From Apostichopus japonicus (Eukaryota > Echinodermata > Holothuroidea > Aspidochirotida > Stichopodidae), in the NCBI RefSeq assembly GCF_037975245.1, contig NC_092579.1, forward strand, positions 14,368,678 through 14,432,677: a DNA stretch of 64,000 bases. The letters are read 5' to 3'. Positions 47,033 to 58,744 of the stretch are shown piece after piece. The notes under the pieces are model-generated. The model was given only the letters and a program-made list of their open reading frames with translations, did no database searches and was not told where the DNA came from. Both the position numbers and the translations under genes were made by a program. Every line of letters starts with the position of its first letter. Position 1 is the first letter of the stretch.

Positions 47033-48370
47033 TTAATTCATTACAGCATACTGAGCATCTGCTGCATCCTTCTGACTTGGAACGAGGTAGCATTCTTTGT
47101 CGTAGATGAATTGTAAATCCCCTGGAATCTCTATGTGTTCTTGGTCTTCTTTTGCCTTGTCTTTGATCCGTTGATATTGTCCTGGAATATCATAAATTTG
47201 TAAATTATCTTCGTTAGGTTGGTGTTCATTTCCCGACACATTCAGTGTATATTGATTCTGTGAGTTTATTAATGATTTCTTTGTCTCGTAACAACAATAA
47301 ATCATTAAACAAAGGACAACGACAACAAAGGCAAAGAAGAATGCGAAATAAAAGTATGATATCAAGTCCATCTGTGATCCTAAAATGGAAGCTTGCAGGA
47401 ACAGAACTGCTTTTGCATCCGCGGACTGACTTCTTATCACGCCGAGGCACTCAACATAAATCGCTGTATTATCGATATGTATGGGAGTATACAGACGGAA
47501 ATTCAAGCGATCGCAGTTAACTAGCAACGAAATACTGCTTTTTGGAAACTCCAAAGTAATTTTCCAAGTTACATTATTTAGAGGTCCTGCGTTTCTTGAG
47601 CAGGTGAAAGTAATGTTACCTGGGTCAGTCATGGTATTCACTGATGGTGATATCATTACTTGAAGCTCTTCCATGTAAGCACTTGGTGGAAATGAACAAA
47701 ACTCTTCAAAAAGTGTTATGTTCATTGATGAGGAAACTTCCTGACGAACAATGCATGAAATTTTCGTATTATTGAAATGTTCAGGGGGCACAAATGAAAT
47801 CATTTTCTCGAAAATATTTTCAGATTTCGAAAAAGTAGTATTCATTGTAAATTTGTTAGAAAAGTGGATGAAAAAATTAGGCTCTTGTCGTCCAACGTCT
47901 GATATGTTACACCATAAGACAACTATGTTGTTGATCACATCATCTGTAAAGAAAGAGAGTTTCTGGGAACTTGAACAGACGGGTTTTGAGGGTATGTAGT
48001 TGACCACTATGGTGAAAGATTGCAGGTCAAACGGTGTCAGTTGTAAAATGTTGTATTCACCAGCTTCATTTCTAGAAATGTTCTTTATAACTAATGTATG
48101 ATTCCACCCAGATTGACTTACTGTGAACCTGTCATCATATTTCATCGGATTCCCTTCCAGTTTCCAGTTTATTACGATGATGTGATTGCTGTCTTCGACG
48201 CGATATATCCCAACAGAGCCATTACTCTTATACACTAGTTTAACATCATCACCTTCCATGACAATGTATTCGTTGATAGCTGTCGTGGCTGTAGCGTATT
48301 GAAAGAACAACAACATGGACATAGAGCAATACATTTTTTGTATTCTTCTAAAAGCAAACAAGTTTTCCAT
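47033..48370 (-). CDS. A5: intact type A three-Ig receptor-like protein with the richest tyrosine tail
   Basis: This is a 445-codon single exon. The signal peptide is about 1-30. Domain 1 lacks cysteines (KLVYKS, AGEYNI). Domain 2 has Cys132, 154, 206 and 225. Domain 3 has Cys257, Trp269 and Cys308. The helix is about 338-360 with CC at the inner border. Tail tyrosines are 374 (YTLN), 393 (YDIP), 399 (YQRI), 423 (YDKE), 428 (YLVP) and 441 (YAVM). YDIP and YLVP fit Crk-type SH2 sites (YxxP) and YAVM fits a PI3K p85 site (YxxM). These are consensus matches only. Relative to A2 the tail has seven extra residues around IYDIP. This is the only intact A copy with a complete C-terminal YxxM. Confidence 0.83.
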   Translation of the reverse strand: MENLFAFRRIQKMYCSMSMLLFFQYATATTAINEYIVMEGDDVKLVYKSNGSVGIYRVEDSNHIIVINWKLEGNPMKYDDRFTVSQSGWNHTLVIKNISRNEAGEYNILQLTPFDLQSFTIVVNYIPSKPVCSSSQKLSFFTDDVINNIVVLWCNISDVGRQEPNFFIHFSNKFTMNTTFSKSENIFEKMISFVPPEHFNNTKISCIVRQEVSSSMNITLFEEFCSFPPSAYMEELQVMISPSVNTMTDPGNITFTCSRNAGPLNNVTWKITLEFPKSSISLLVNCDRLNFRLYTPIHIDNTAIYVECLGVIRSQSADAKAVLFLQASILGSQMDLISYFYFAFFFAFVVVVLCLMIYCCYETKKSLINSQNQYTLNVSGNEHQPNEDNLQIYDIPGQYQRIKDKAKEDQEHIEIPGDLQFIYDKECYLVPSQKDAADAQYAVMN

Positions 48371-50898
48371 GTCTTTCCTATATTATTATTGACACTTATT
48401 TCAATTGTATCCTATTCCTTTAGATTCGCTTCCACTGTTGACTTTGAAACCTTTGCGCTTAAAGGTGGATTTAATAATCGCTTAATCCCTTGCATTTGAT
48501 AAGACCCTATCGAGAGTTTAGTAAGGTCTCTGAATACGTAATCCGTTCATTATTTGAGAGAGATTTCCTTTTGGAATGAACAAACTTTAAAAAATAAATT
48601 GAGCATTAATTTCCGAAATGTATGATTTCTTCACGTAATACAGATCTTTCGCTGATGGTAGAGAGAAGGTAAAGATCCTCAATTGTTAAACACTATGACA
48701 AAATGTTTAACAGTTTTTTGTATAATTTTTGCTAGTGCACTGGTAATAGCTCACCACAACTAAGATAAAGTAACTGATAAAATGAGACTATGGAGTCCGA
48801 CATGAAAAACAGACACACTTCCTTGTTTCAATTCATTCTGCCGTGCCCCAATCATGCAAAAAGAATTATCAATCCGTAAGATGAGACTTATGAGAACCAC
48901 TGGCATGCAACCTTCAAAAAAGACAGTTACTGATACAGCTTAAGCATTCAACTAACTAGATAAGAACTCTGTTTGGTTCATAACTCCCCATAATATGATC
49001 GTAATGGATCTCTATTACCTTTTAACGATTGAAGTGGCGTTCAACCATGTAGAGTGATAGGTTAGTTCAGAAAAAGAAAAGAAAAACAAAGACTTTCTGT
49101 TTGTTGCACATGTCAGATATCACCTGTTTAGTAAATCGCAAGGATCGCCGTTTAGTTGTTTTCATTCCAAAAAGCTTCAAGTTACCATTTTATATTTAAT
49201 GGTCAACATAAGCAATATCAAATGTAATCATTACGGTTGTCGTTGAATGCATCGGTTAAGCTCAAGGAACATTTACTGCGAACAGCAATGGAGCATTGGG
49301 GAGTGGTGGCTCCATGGTCTTGGCTGGCTTTAAGAAGATCGCCTCGCATGTAGCTGCATTGGACCGTTATATTTCGATAAGTGATAGAATAAATCTAATA
49401 TTACTCAAACCTGTTCATTAGGTGGTCACCGTACTTGAAGTAAACTTAGCCATAGAGAACATTTCCGGTGTGGCAGAAAGTGTAGAATTACAATGGGGTG
49501 TTTAATGTTATAAACTCATTTAAGTGAAACTTTTTACACTAGTGCAGAACGTCCCCGTCAGTATATTGTACTATTGTACCAGTTCTTGTCCCGGCTCTGA
49601 AACCGGTTTTGTCTTTCTGCGTTATTAATACACGTCTGGCATCACAACACTTAATTTTCGACAGACCTCCGATCATCTAAGGGGCAATAACCAACTCATT
49701 TTATTCGAGATCTCGCGAACCAAGTTAATCCGCGAGAGAATCTCGAGGATCAATTTAGGCAACGTGGGTTCGCGAGAGCTCCATCATTCAGCCAATGCTG
49801 AAATTCCTCTAAAAAATGCTTATAATCGAAGTCGTACATGGGTTAATAATTTCCAATGTACACTCGGCAAATTGCATAAAATCTCATCAAGTTGCCAAGG
49901 ACACTTTGAAAATAAAATGTTGAACCGCGTCACTTTCAGTTGATGAAATGAAATAAGTTTCTTCAACGATCATGTAATTGTTGTATATAGGCCTAAGTGC
50001 AAATTTCGTGAAACGGGTACATTACTCATAAATCAGGCAATTGAAGTCGGATAGCTTCAGAAATATCGCGGGTAGAAAAAAAGATTTAACAAATGGTTTT
50101 GAGATATAACTTGTAACAACAGCAATTTATTTTTGGAGCAGGAAACAGTTTTACATATTTAACGTATTAAATTTCACAGGCAACGCAAACTTTGCTCACA
50201 CATCAATCTGTACAAGTAGTACATTGTGGATGACGTGATTGCAGCTCTCGATTCATGAACAATTCAGCATCCTTCAAGCCCAAATACCGTATTGGAAAAT
50301 ACTTAGATATTTCCCTACCGTGTATCACACCTTTAGTAATTCAACACGATAAATGTGCAATCCTGACAGGCCCCTTTCTCGTATTAAAGAATTTGGCATT
50401 TTTCAAATCAATCTAAATCATTTTATTCTGCAAATTTCCAATAACGTGATTGCTTTAATTTAAATGTTCAGCCACGATAGACAACTCGATAGCCTTTTGA
50501 AGAATTTACACAGGGAGGGGTAATATAAAAACGAAACTGAGTAGAGTGATAACAATAACGTGTTCAACAACAGGATGTGTGCATATGATTAAGCGAAACA
50601 TATAAGTGTCACATTATAGCTAGAAGTGAGGATAACAACAGGGAAACGTTAATGTTCCGTTGAAATGTTACAACATGTTCGCGTTACTTCAATTCAACAA
50701 TACTTTATGTACAACTTTTAAATACCGGCGATACCAGATGGCCAAACAAATTAAGTCATGAACTAATTTACTTGCTACAGATTTATAAACTGTATTCGAC
50801 AGCAGTTTTAATCTTGAGAGCAAGACACAATAGCTGTGGGTTTGCCATTGAGCTATTACACGGGTAAGCAAAAATTTACAGTATTGTCAACGAATGTA
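48371..50898. repeat. A-upstream module and short A 3' flank after A5
   Basis: This is the upstream sequence of A5, with a GATA-like TGATAA at 48497-48502 about 127 bases before the start. The hairpin is at 49712-49776. From about 50690 the shortened A 3' flank follows. No gene. Confidence 0.65.
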
Positions 50899-52756
50899 AG
50901 TTTAGAGCGGAAATATTTGTAAATATGATTGAAACTTTATTAAATGAATAGGCAATTAAACAATATATTGCATTCAATATCTGACAAAGCAAACGAGAGG
51001 TAAATTCAGGCGTAATTCGGTTAATATATAATTCAAAATTGCAAATGCCAGCCTCTCCCTATATATCATGAAACACCCAAATGATGATAAGGGGAAGGAG
51101 GGCGGGGTTTGGGGGGGATGAAAATAATGTAACCTTAAATGTATAAGTTACTTTAACTGTTTGCCCTTGAAATTGGAAAACTCCAGAAACCGAGTGAGTA
51201 ACCAATTAAGGATCAAGACGAAACATAACCGTGTCAATTTCCACCTTCGCTAAATGAAAAAATATGTGCGTTCAGTTTCTACACAATCTTACGTTGTATT
51301 ATAAACAGGTAAATGTTGAGTCGTTGTATGGGTATAGTTCGTCGCCACTTACACAGGTTACTTGAAACCATGATTGGTCTCCCAAGACTCACTACCTTAA
51401 TAACCCCATCCCACACGTGTAATGTTCTTGATCATGCCATTGGTTCACAACTCTGACTTAATTTCCTTCAAGGGAATTTCCTATACAAACAATCATTATA
51501 AAATTTCTTTTAATTTTTTTCAAGTGTTCACTTCATGAGGTAGAGCTAGGCTGCCGCCCAAAAATGAAAGAATAGCAATGACTGATTTTTGTGAAATCCG
51601 GACTTAACTCTAGTTACCAATTTCATGTTTTCCACGCAAAATTTCAATATTACATTCAAAATTTCAAGTCACGACAACAACAACAAAAACAGTGTGAAAG
51701 AATTTGATTTTTTAAACATGTAAGATATCTTAAAATCATCAATGAAAATGAAACAGCTTGCCATACGTGTATACAAAAACGTTGAAAGTGAAAGTGAGGA
51801 AGGTTGGAGCATTCTGCACATGACTTTTCATTACAAACAAGATCTTTATCAACAGTTGTTCTAGCTAGCTCTAATTAACTCTAAGTTATCATCGTAATGC
51901 TCCTGTGAAAAAGTTTTCTGCACCTTCAGTGAATATATTGTTCATAAAACTATAAAGATTGAAATATGAATTATTACAGCTTTAAAAAAGTGGCCAGCAC
52001 CCAGATTAGTAAACCAAGTGCCGGAATACAGCATGATAAAGCAGCAAGCTGTTTTTGTAAAGTACATAGGTCACAATTACATTAACACACTTCCTTGTAT
52101 AATGATTGGTGCCTTCATTCGTAATATTTAATAGAAAAGATATGACATTACGTTTCATTTTGAATAAATTTTGCTTCTTTGAAACCTCTTTCGATCAATT
52201 TCTTGTACTATTAAGCTATTGTTGTAATAGAGATGTATTCACGTTCTCAGGTTGTTGAATGATGTATATTTCCCACTTGTGATCGGTAGTAACTGTCTAC
52301 TAACGAGCTTTACACCTCACAAAGACAGTCACACAGTAACAGGCAATCAAATAAATTAATATTTCGTTTCTTATATATCATAATCCGTAAATTTTTTCCA
52401 CTTAGTGTTTCAAACTTCCGAGAGAAAATCAAATTGTTGAATATGAAAAGTCACAAGTTCATTAAACCTCCAAAAGATATATAGTTAATGTGTGGTCAAC
52501 AAAGAGACAATGTTAATAAAACTCCGAAGTAAAAAGTCAGTGATTACTTTATATATATATATATCACTTAAATTGGATGAAAAGCTGCAATTTTGAGGGG
52601 AAAAAACACCACGAAAAGGAATCGTCCATATTTACATGTAGAAAATAAATGTATAGTTTCCCATTAGATCAAATAAGCTCAAAAATCTTTTCTGTTAACG
52701 TTAGCATCAAAACATAAATACCGCGATAAAAATGAATAGCAAATGCGCCCTTTCCA
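50899..52756. repeat. W module downstream of B5
   Basis: This is a W copy with a frameshifted type C cassette (51975-52150) and a short TA run near 52551-52563. No intact gene. Confidence 0.65.
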
Positions 52757-54514
52757 TCAAATTTCACTGTTGTATAGAAAATCAATTTCGGCATACAAAC
52801 CATTTTCAACATCCGCATTAGGTATCAGTTCAATCTCTTCGTTGCTAGACTTTTCCATTACTCTAGGCGAGGGAAATGCTTGAAAGCAATCATTGGATGT
52901 GAAATAATCTTCACGGATATCATTATAAACATCTTCATGTAGATCGACCTCCTCCGTAAGCTGGACAGATATTACTGGATGTGCCTGAGAATCGTCAATA
53001 TGGGTCTTGTCGCCTTTCCATTCTTCATATGATTCATTTGATATCATTGCATTCGGTTCTTTTCTCAATCTTTCTGATTCTTTCAAAGTGTTCGACCATT
53101 GGAACTTGTCCAAAGTAACGAATCTTTGTGATTTTGCCGATGTCTCGACCATATTTGATGTCGAAGGTAGTGATAGCCAGCTTGCTAATTTGTTTGCATC
53201 ATATTCACTAATCTGCTCTGGATCCACTTCAAAATGGTCATTGAATGACTGAATGACTTTGCCACCCTCACATCTAAGCTGATGAACATTCTGGGAGAGC
53301 TGGGTAGAATTAACGACTGAAGTCTTGTCGTCATCACATTTTCTTGGTGGAATGTGTGAAACATTTCTACCATTTTCATCATTCTTCTTCGAGTCTGTCG
53401 GACTTTCGTCATTTCGCAAGTCCATTCGTGGTTTTCTTGTCCGTCTAAGAAAACTATATACTATGATTACACAGAAAAGGACAATCACAAGCAAAGCAAC
53501 GTACAATGAGTACATCATCGAGTCCAAATTTGATTCTGACGAGGAATGTTGCAAGACTAGCTGTGCGTTTGCACTCCCGGAATGATTCCGTACCTTACCG
53601 AAGCACTCAAAAACTATCGATGCATTATTGGACCTTTTGGAGATGTTCACTTGAAAGGTTATCTGGTCATGCTTAGCAAACTTCGTGACACTATTTGGGA
53701 CTTCGGGTGTTATCTTCCAAGTTACATTATCTAGAGGTCCTGCGTTACTTGAGCAGGTGAAAGTAATGTTACCTGAGTCATTCATGGCATACATTGATGG
53801 TGTTATCATAACTTGAAGCTCTTCCAAAAACAAGATCGGTGGAAATGAACAAGAATCTTCAAATGATGTAGTGCTTGATGATTGAATATCCTGACGAACA
53901 ATGCAGGAAATATAGCTGTTGTTCATACGCACAGAGGGTAAAATTGAGATGGATGCCTCAAGACCATTTCCGGATATGATCACACTAGAATTCACTAATG
54001 ATCTGTTTTGAACTTGGAAGAAAAGTGTAGACTTTGGTCGTCCTATGTCACCAAGGCTGCACTGTAAAACGGCTGTCGCATTTGTCACCTCATCTTTGAA
54101 GAAAATGAGCTTCTGGGAACTCGAGCATATGGGATTTGATGGTCTGTAGTTGACCAATACGGTCACAGATATTATTTTGAACGGTTTCTCCTGCAAAAAA
54201 CTGTATTCTCCAGCTTCGTTTCTAGAAATGTTCTTTATAATGAGTGTATGCTTTCTTCCAGAATCACTAACTGTCGACGAATAGCCATATTTGTTTGGAT
54301 TCCCTTCCAGGTGTCCGTTATTAAGGATGGTACTGTTTTCCCCTGTGTCTTTAAATATTCTACCAAAGCCATCACTATGATACACCAGTCTTGCATCCTC
54401 ACCCTCCAGTGCAATATATTCGTTGGTAGGCGTAATGGCTACAGCGCAAGTAAAGCACAATAACATGAACATGTAGAAGTTATGTATACTTCCATAGATG
54501 AACAAGTTTTCCAT
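52757..54514 (-). CDS. B5: intact long-tail type B three-Ig receptor-like protein
   Basis: The family start MENLF is at 54514; an in-frame ATG three codons upstream (54523) exists only here, so I use 54514. Counting from 54523, the signal peptide ends near 30. Domain 1 lacks cysteines. Domain 2 has Cys133, 155, 207 and 225. Domain 3 has Cys257, Trp269 and Cys307. The helix is about 338-359. The ~226-residue tail is acidic and Ser-rich with IPPRK, Tyr441 (EYDANKL), 499 (YEEW), 533 (YNDI), 540, 577 (YAEI) and 584. YNDI and YAEI have Ile at +3, as favoured by Src-family and SHP SH2 domains, but Gly at -2 keeps YAEI off the strict ITIM. A 45-base in-frame deletion near 53263 removes part of the tail found in B6. 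Confidence 0.83.
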   Translation of the reverse strand: MENLFIYGSIHNFYMFMLLCFTCAVAITPTNEYIALEGEDARLVYHSDGFGRIFKDTGENSTILNNGHLEGNPNKYGYSSTVSDSGRKHTLIIKNISRNEAGEYSFLQEKPFKIISVTVLVNYRPSNPICSSSQKLIFFKDEVTNATAVLQCSLGDIGRPKSTLFFQVQNRSLVNSSVIISGNGLEASISILPSVRMNNSYISCIVRQDIQSSSTTSFEDSCSFPPILFLEELQVMITPSMYAMNDSGNITFTCSSNAGPLDNVTWKITPEVPNSVTKFAKHDQITFQVNISKRSNNASIVFECFGKVRNHSGSANAQLVLQHSSSESNLDSMMYSLYVALLVIVLFCVIIVYSFLRRTRKPRMDLRNDESPTDSKKNDENGRNVSHIPPRKCDDDKTSVVNSTQLSQNVHQLRCEGGKVIQSFNDHFEVDPEQISEYDANKLASWLSLPSTSNMVETSAKSQRFVTLDKFQWSNTLKESERLRKEPNAMISNESYEEWKGDKTHIDDSQAHPVISVQLTEEVDLHEDVYNDIREDYFTSNDCFQAFPSPRVMEKSSNEEIELIPNADVENGLYAEIDFLYNSEI

Positions 54515-57500
54515 TTTTACCACGGAATGATGAAACGTATTTCAAGTTTGCATGTGATTTATCTTCTAAACGGCTGTGATTTTAGACGAGATGAGAGTAA
54601 CGCGATGACTTCGACCAGCTGATAAAAGCATTCACAACGGCGATATGAATAATATATTATATATATATATGTAGACAATTTACTTACAGTATTTGATAAT
54701 GGATTCCTCGTCGAAGACCAGTTGAAACGTTTAATTTTGATAGTTTGCCAAAGTGCAAATATTTTCGCATGTGGTATATATCGCTAGTTTACTTGGGATT
54801 GACATTAACAACTGCAGGCTAAAGTACATATGACATCCACGTTTCGTATTAACTAATATTTAATTACCTTTATGCCTATTTGACAGTTGCTATGATTATG
54901 TTGTATACAATTAAGACTATAAAATAATTTTGCTAAGATTCACACAATGAAACCTTTATTAAAAGTATAGATTAAATTAAATGCAACAGTACTTACAGTA
55001 CTTGTTTCGTATTCGATAATTGTGAAAGTGACATGTAATTGATTACATCTGAACGAATGGTTGGGAGATAATACAGTGCATACAAAAAGCGAACTTCTGC
55101 AACGCCCACGGAAACATATCAATACTTATTGGAACTATGCAGATGCTATGCCTCCTGTAAAAGTCTTCATTAAAATCCTTAAGGCCGTTTGTGCAATAAT
55201 CAAGAAAAGTCCGTAGAGAAACTCTTAGAACGGAATTATTCTTTAGAATAGATTGATTCTTCGAATAAAGGCGACCCCAAGAGCCACCCGTTATTTTTTA
55301 AACTGACATATACTCCACAAATCGAACATCCGACATAAATAAAGCATTCTTGAAACAGAATAGCTGGAGACCCGCTGCTTTCCAAACTTTTCCCTAAAGA
55401 GCCGATTATTACCTACAAAAAGCACATAATTTAAAGGACTTTCTTGTTAAGTCAATATTTCGATCGGCTAAGGAAGAGACGAATGAAGTTGCAGACAGTT
55501 TAAACTTGCAAGCTATATGCAGAAATTAAAGCACCTTCCATGAAAGTAGTTATCCAAGTGTGAACTATTGATTACCCGGTACAAACTCTCAGCATGATAT
55601 CAGAAATCGATCTATAGATGGTATTGAACCAATACGTCAACCCCCACCCCAACCCTTGCCTAATATACATGCCTTGTTTTAGATAACTGGTTGAAATGAC
55701 CAAACATTTTCTAAACAGAAAAAAGAAAGAAATAAACTTGCGATTATTGTGACAAAACTAGTCACTTTACACAGTCTTGCACAACTTGAGTAATAGTGTA
55801 CAGACTAATTTTGTACTCACGCAGTGGCCATCACCTCATCGACCCCCTCCCCATCCCTCCGACCCCATCTCCTTGTCAGTCGGTAAGGGAAATCCGTTCA
55901 ATCGGGAATTTTCCCTTCTCCTTTCCTTTTCCTTTTCACAATACGTTCAATCGGGGATTTTCCCTTCTCCTTTCCTTTTCCTTTTCACAGTCTTACATGT
56001 AGACCTAACTATAGACATAATTTATAGTCTGAACATGCCTCAGAATGCACACGTTGACGTTCAAACTTCTTTTTTAGTCGGGAGGACCACCTTACCCCCA
56101 TCCCACATGGGGAGTCGCATTCAGCAACCACCCACAGCGACACCCCTAATACGTCAATTTTTCGTTCAGCCTACAGCCGGTCCATAAAGGTTCATCCCCT
56201 ACCAAAAACGGCAGTAGGTGGAACCGCCACCCCCACCCCCGCCCGCGAATTTTTTTTTTTCCAAACAGGTTTGCAATTGTGTGTAAATAGTGGCTCATGA
56301 TTGGTCGGAGAAGTTACGTCATCACAATGGAAACCTTCACTTCGAGGTTATCAAAATGTCTGCATCCATTCGTTGCAACGAAGATATACCCGTTCAAAAT
56401 TACCCGCAGCTTATCGTAAATATACGTAGATGTGTTTGGAATTGGTTTAGACATATTGAGCACACTAGTATTGTATGATCTACTTTGATCGAAGATTTCT
56501 GTGCAGGCATTAATCGATAACATCGCACAGTGAAAGTTTCGTACAGGGGTACATAACACATATGTATTAAAACTGTGTAGTAAAGGCTTCATAATTGACG
56601 CACCTTCAATTATTACTAGCAACGACACAGCAGGCCACTTAAACTTTTTGCAGTCTAGCAGAATTAGATATTTCATGAGTTTGAATCCATTTCAGCTATT
56701 TGCTGACCAAATTGTGGCACTTTTTAAGCTTTTAAAACCTCGATCCCCCTAGTTTTGCACGTTTTTTGGGCATTTGGAAATCTTACACCCTAAAAATAAC
56801 CAACATTACCTCAATATGATAACCCTACTCTCTGGGAACTGACCTGTCTGAGCTTAGATGCTCAGAGCATAGCAAACAGCATCTAAAGTCAATGGATGTA
56901 TACTAAGGCCTACACTACAGTTAGCTTATCGACGAATGTGTCAATTTAGGGGTATGAAAGAACTTGACACGGCAGACATTTTGTGGTCACATTCTGCTGA
57001 AGTGTACGGTGCATAAGCACAGAACCTTAAATATTTTGAGATTATAACATTTCTGAGGAACTACACATATGAAAAACACATACAGTTGAGTGATTTGGAT
57101 TTTTCCTTGATAGACATCGTTGATCAAATCCTTAAGTGCGTCAATTATGAGCCCAACATGCTACACAGTGCAGTGACGGAAATATATCATATTGTACACT
57201 ATACTGTTTTGCGTATATTCATTCAAGACTGTACTCGCGTCGTGAAGTTGATTTTGGTGTAGGCCTACCCATTCCACGAAACGAATTCTGATTTCAATAG
57301 AACGGCTGACGAATCTTGGATGACGTAAACACGAACCCGATAGAATGTAGCGTATGTATCATAAGTAAGGTCAACATGTTATCCAAGCATTAAAAGTAAA
57401 GTTAGAAGGAAATACAACCTCAATGTTGACAGAAAACAGTTTGAACAAGACTATGGGCAATGAAATGAGTTGCAGATCTCATCTCAAAATTTGAATATGT

Positions 57501-58744
57501 GACCAGTCATCACTCTAGCTTACAGAGTTGAAGTACAAGAGCCTTGAATTTTACTTACCTCATAACATGTGATAGTCAATGTCAAAAGTTATGACATTCG
57601 TACTAAAAATTCATTCAAACAGTCATTACTTCCTATATGGGTATGACACTTATTAATATTTTGTCATTGTTTTGCATGGGCACAATAGCCAAAATTACAC
57701 TTTTATTACCAGAGTAATGCAGTAACTTTGTTTCAGTTGACAATCAATTTCAGCCATTGCAATTTCATTTTTCGTGCATTTGTCGTATCTGCACTTGATC
57801 AAATTTGGCCAAGTTCGACTTGGTGACCTTCGTTGACCATGTCACCCTAGGGGCTTGATATAATCAATGCAAAGTAATATTTCAGAGGATGGCTATACGT
57901 ACAACTGAAACACGCTTCTTCACACAACTTTTGAAATTTTTTTGAACAATTTGAACTTTGATCAAGTGACCGTTGGCATTTCACATTGATAAATGCACTG
58001 TAAACAGATAGTATGTGATATGCCAATTGTGTTTGAAGGTTTGGGCGATATATTTATTTTGATCACTCCCCCACACAAGTGCACACTATACACACACCTC
58101 ACGTTTCATCGGTGTACCAATTTTTAATTTATGACAATTTTACTTTTTACATGCATTTCAAATTTCTGACAAATATTTAATGTCATCTAACCAGGGTCGT
58201 ATACATTCACCGTTTTTCAAGAGGCCGATTTAGTTGATCGATTTCGAGACCGGCTCCGTGCTTTTTGCGACCCGAACTGCAGTGTTTCGAAAAATTTACC
58301 ACCAAAAGCGGTCAATTGATTTTGGCCGGAGTGCAGGGCACTTATAGGCTAAAGCACCTTTAGATAGATTTTGTTCACTTCAATGGCGATTCTGTCAAAT
58401 TAAGGAATTACACTTACTTAGTTTCTCTGTAAAGTATATCTCGGGGCTCCGGTGGGGGAGGGGGGGTCAAGGAGGCCCTAGTGGGGATATTCTTTGTTCT
58501 CTCGTAGCGAATTTGAAGCACAAAGTACATGTGAGAGAGAAAGACAGAGAGAACGAGAAAGGTCAATGGAATTCAATTCAAAGCCCAGATGGGGGTGTAC
58601 GGAGCGCCCCCCCCCCGCCCCCCGGAAGTTCAAGCGTTTTCATATACTCCTTGTGTTTTCGAAGCGAGTACATAATGCATGTGAGAAAAGATATTCAATA
58701 TCTATGGAATTTATTTCCAAGCCCTCAGAATTTGGTGGGTTTTC
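54515..58744. repeat. Long B-upstream module, copy 2, with extra unique segment
   Basis: This corresponds to 19528-22344. Between about 56225 and 57407 it has ~1.2 kb not found in the first copy. That segment includes a promoter-like stretch (inverted CCAAT at 56301 and TTACGTCATC at 56312) followed by a short plus frame starting ATGTCTGCATCC at 56355. A duplicated C/T-rich 40-mer lies at about 55900-55985. No gene can be asserted. Confidence 0.55.

Noticed and set aside
56314..56676. 120-codon minus frame overlapping the promoter-like segment
   Set aside because: Cysteine- and leucine-rich without a domain pattern. It overlaps a plus frame and is most likely chance.
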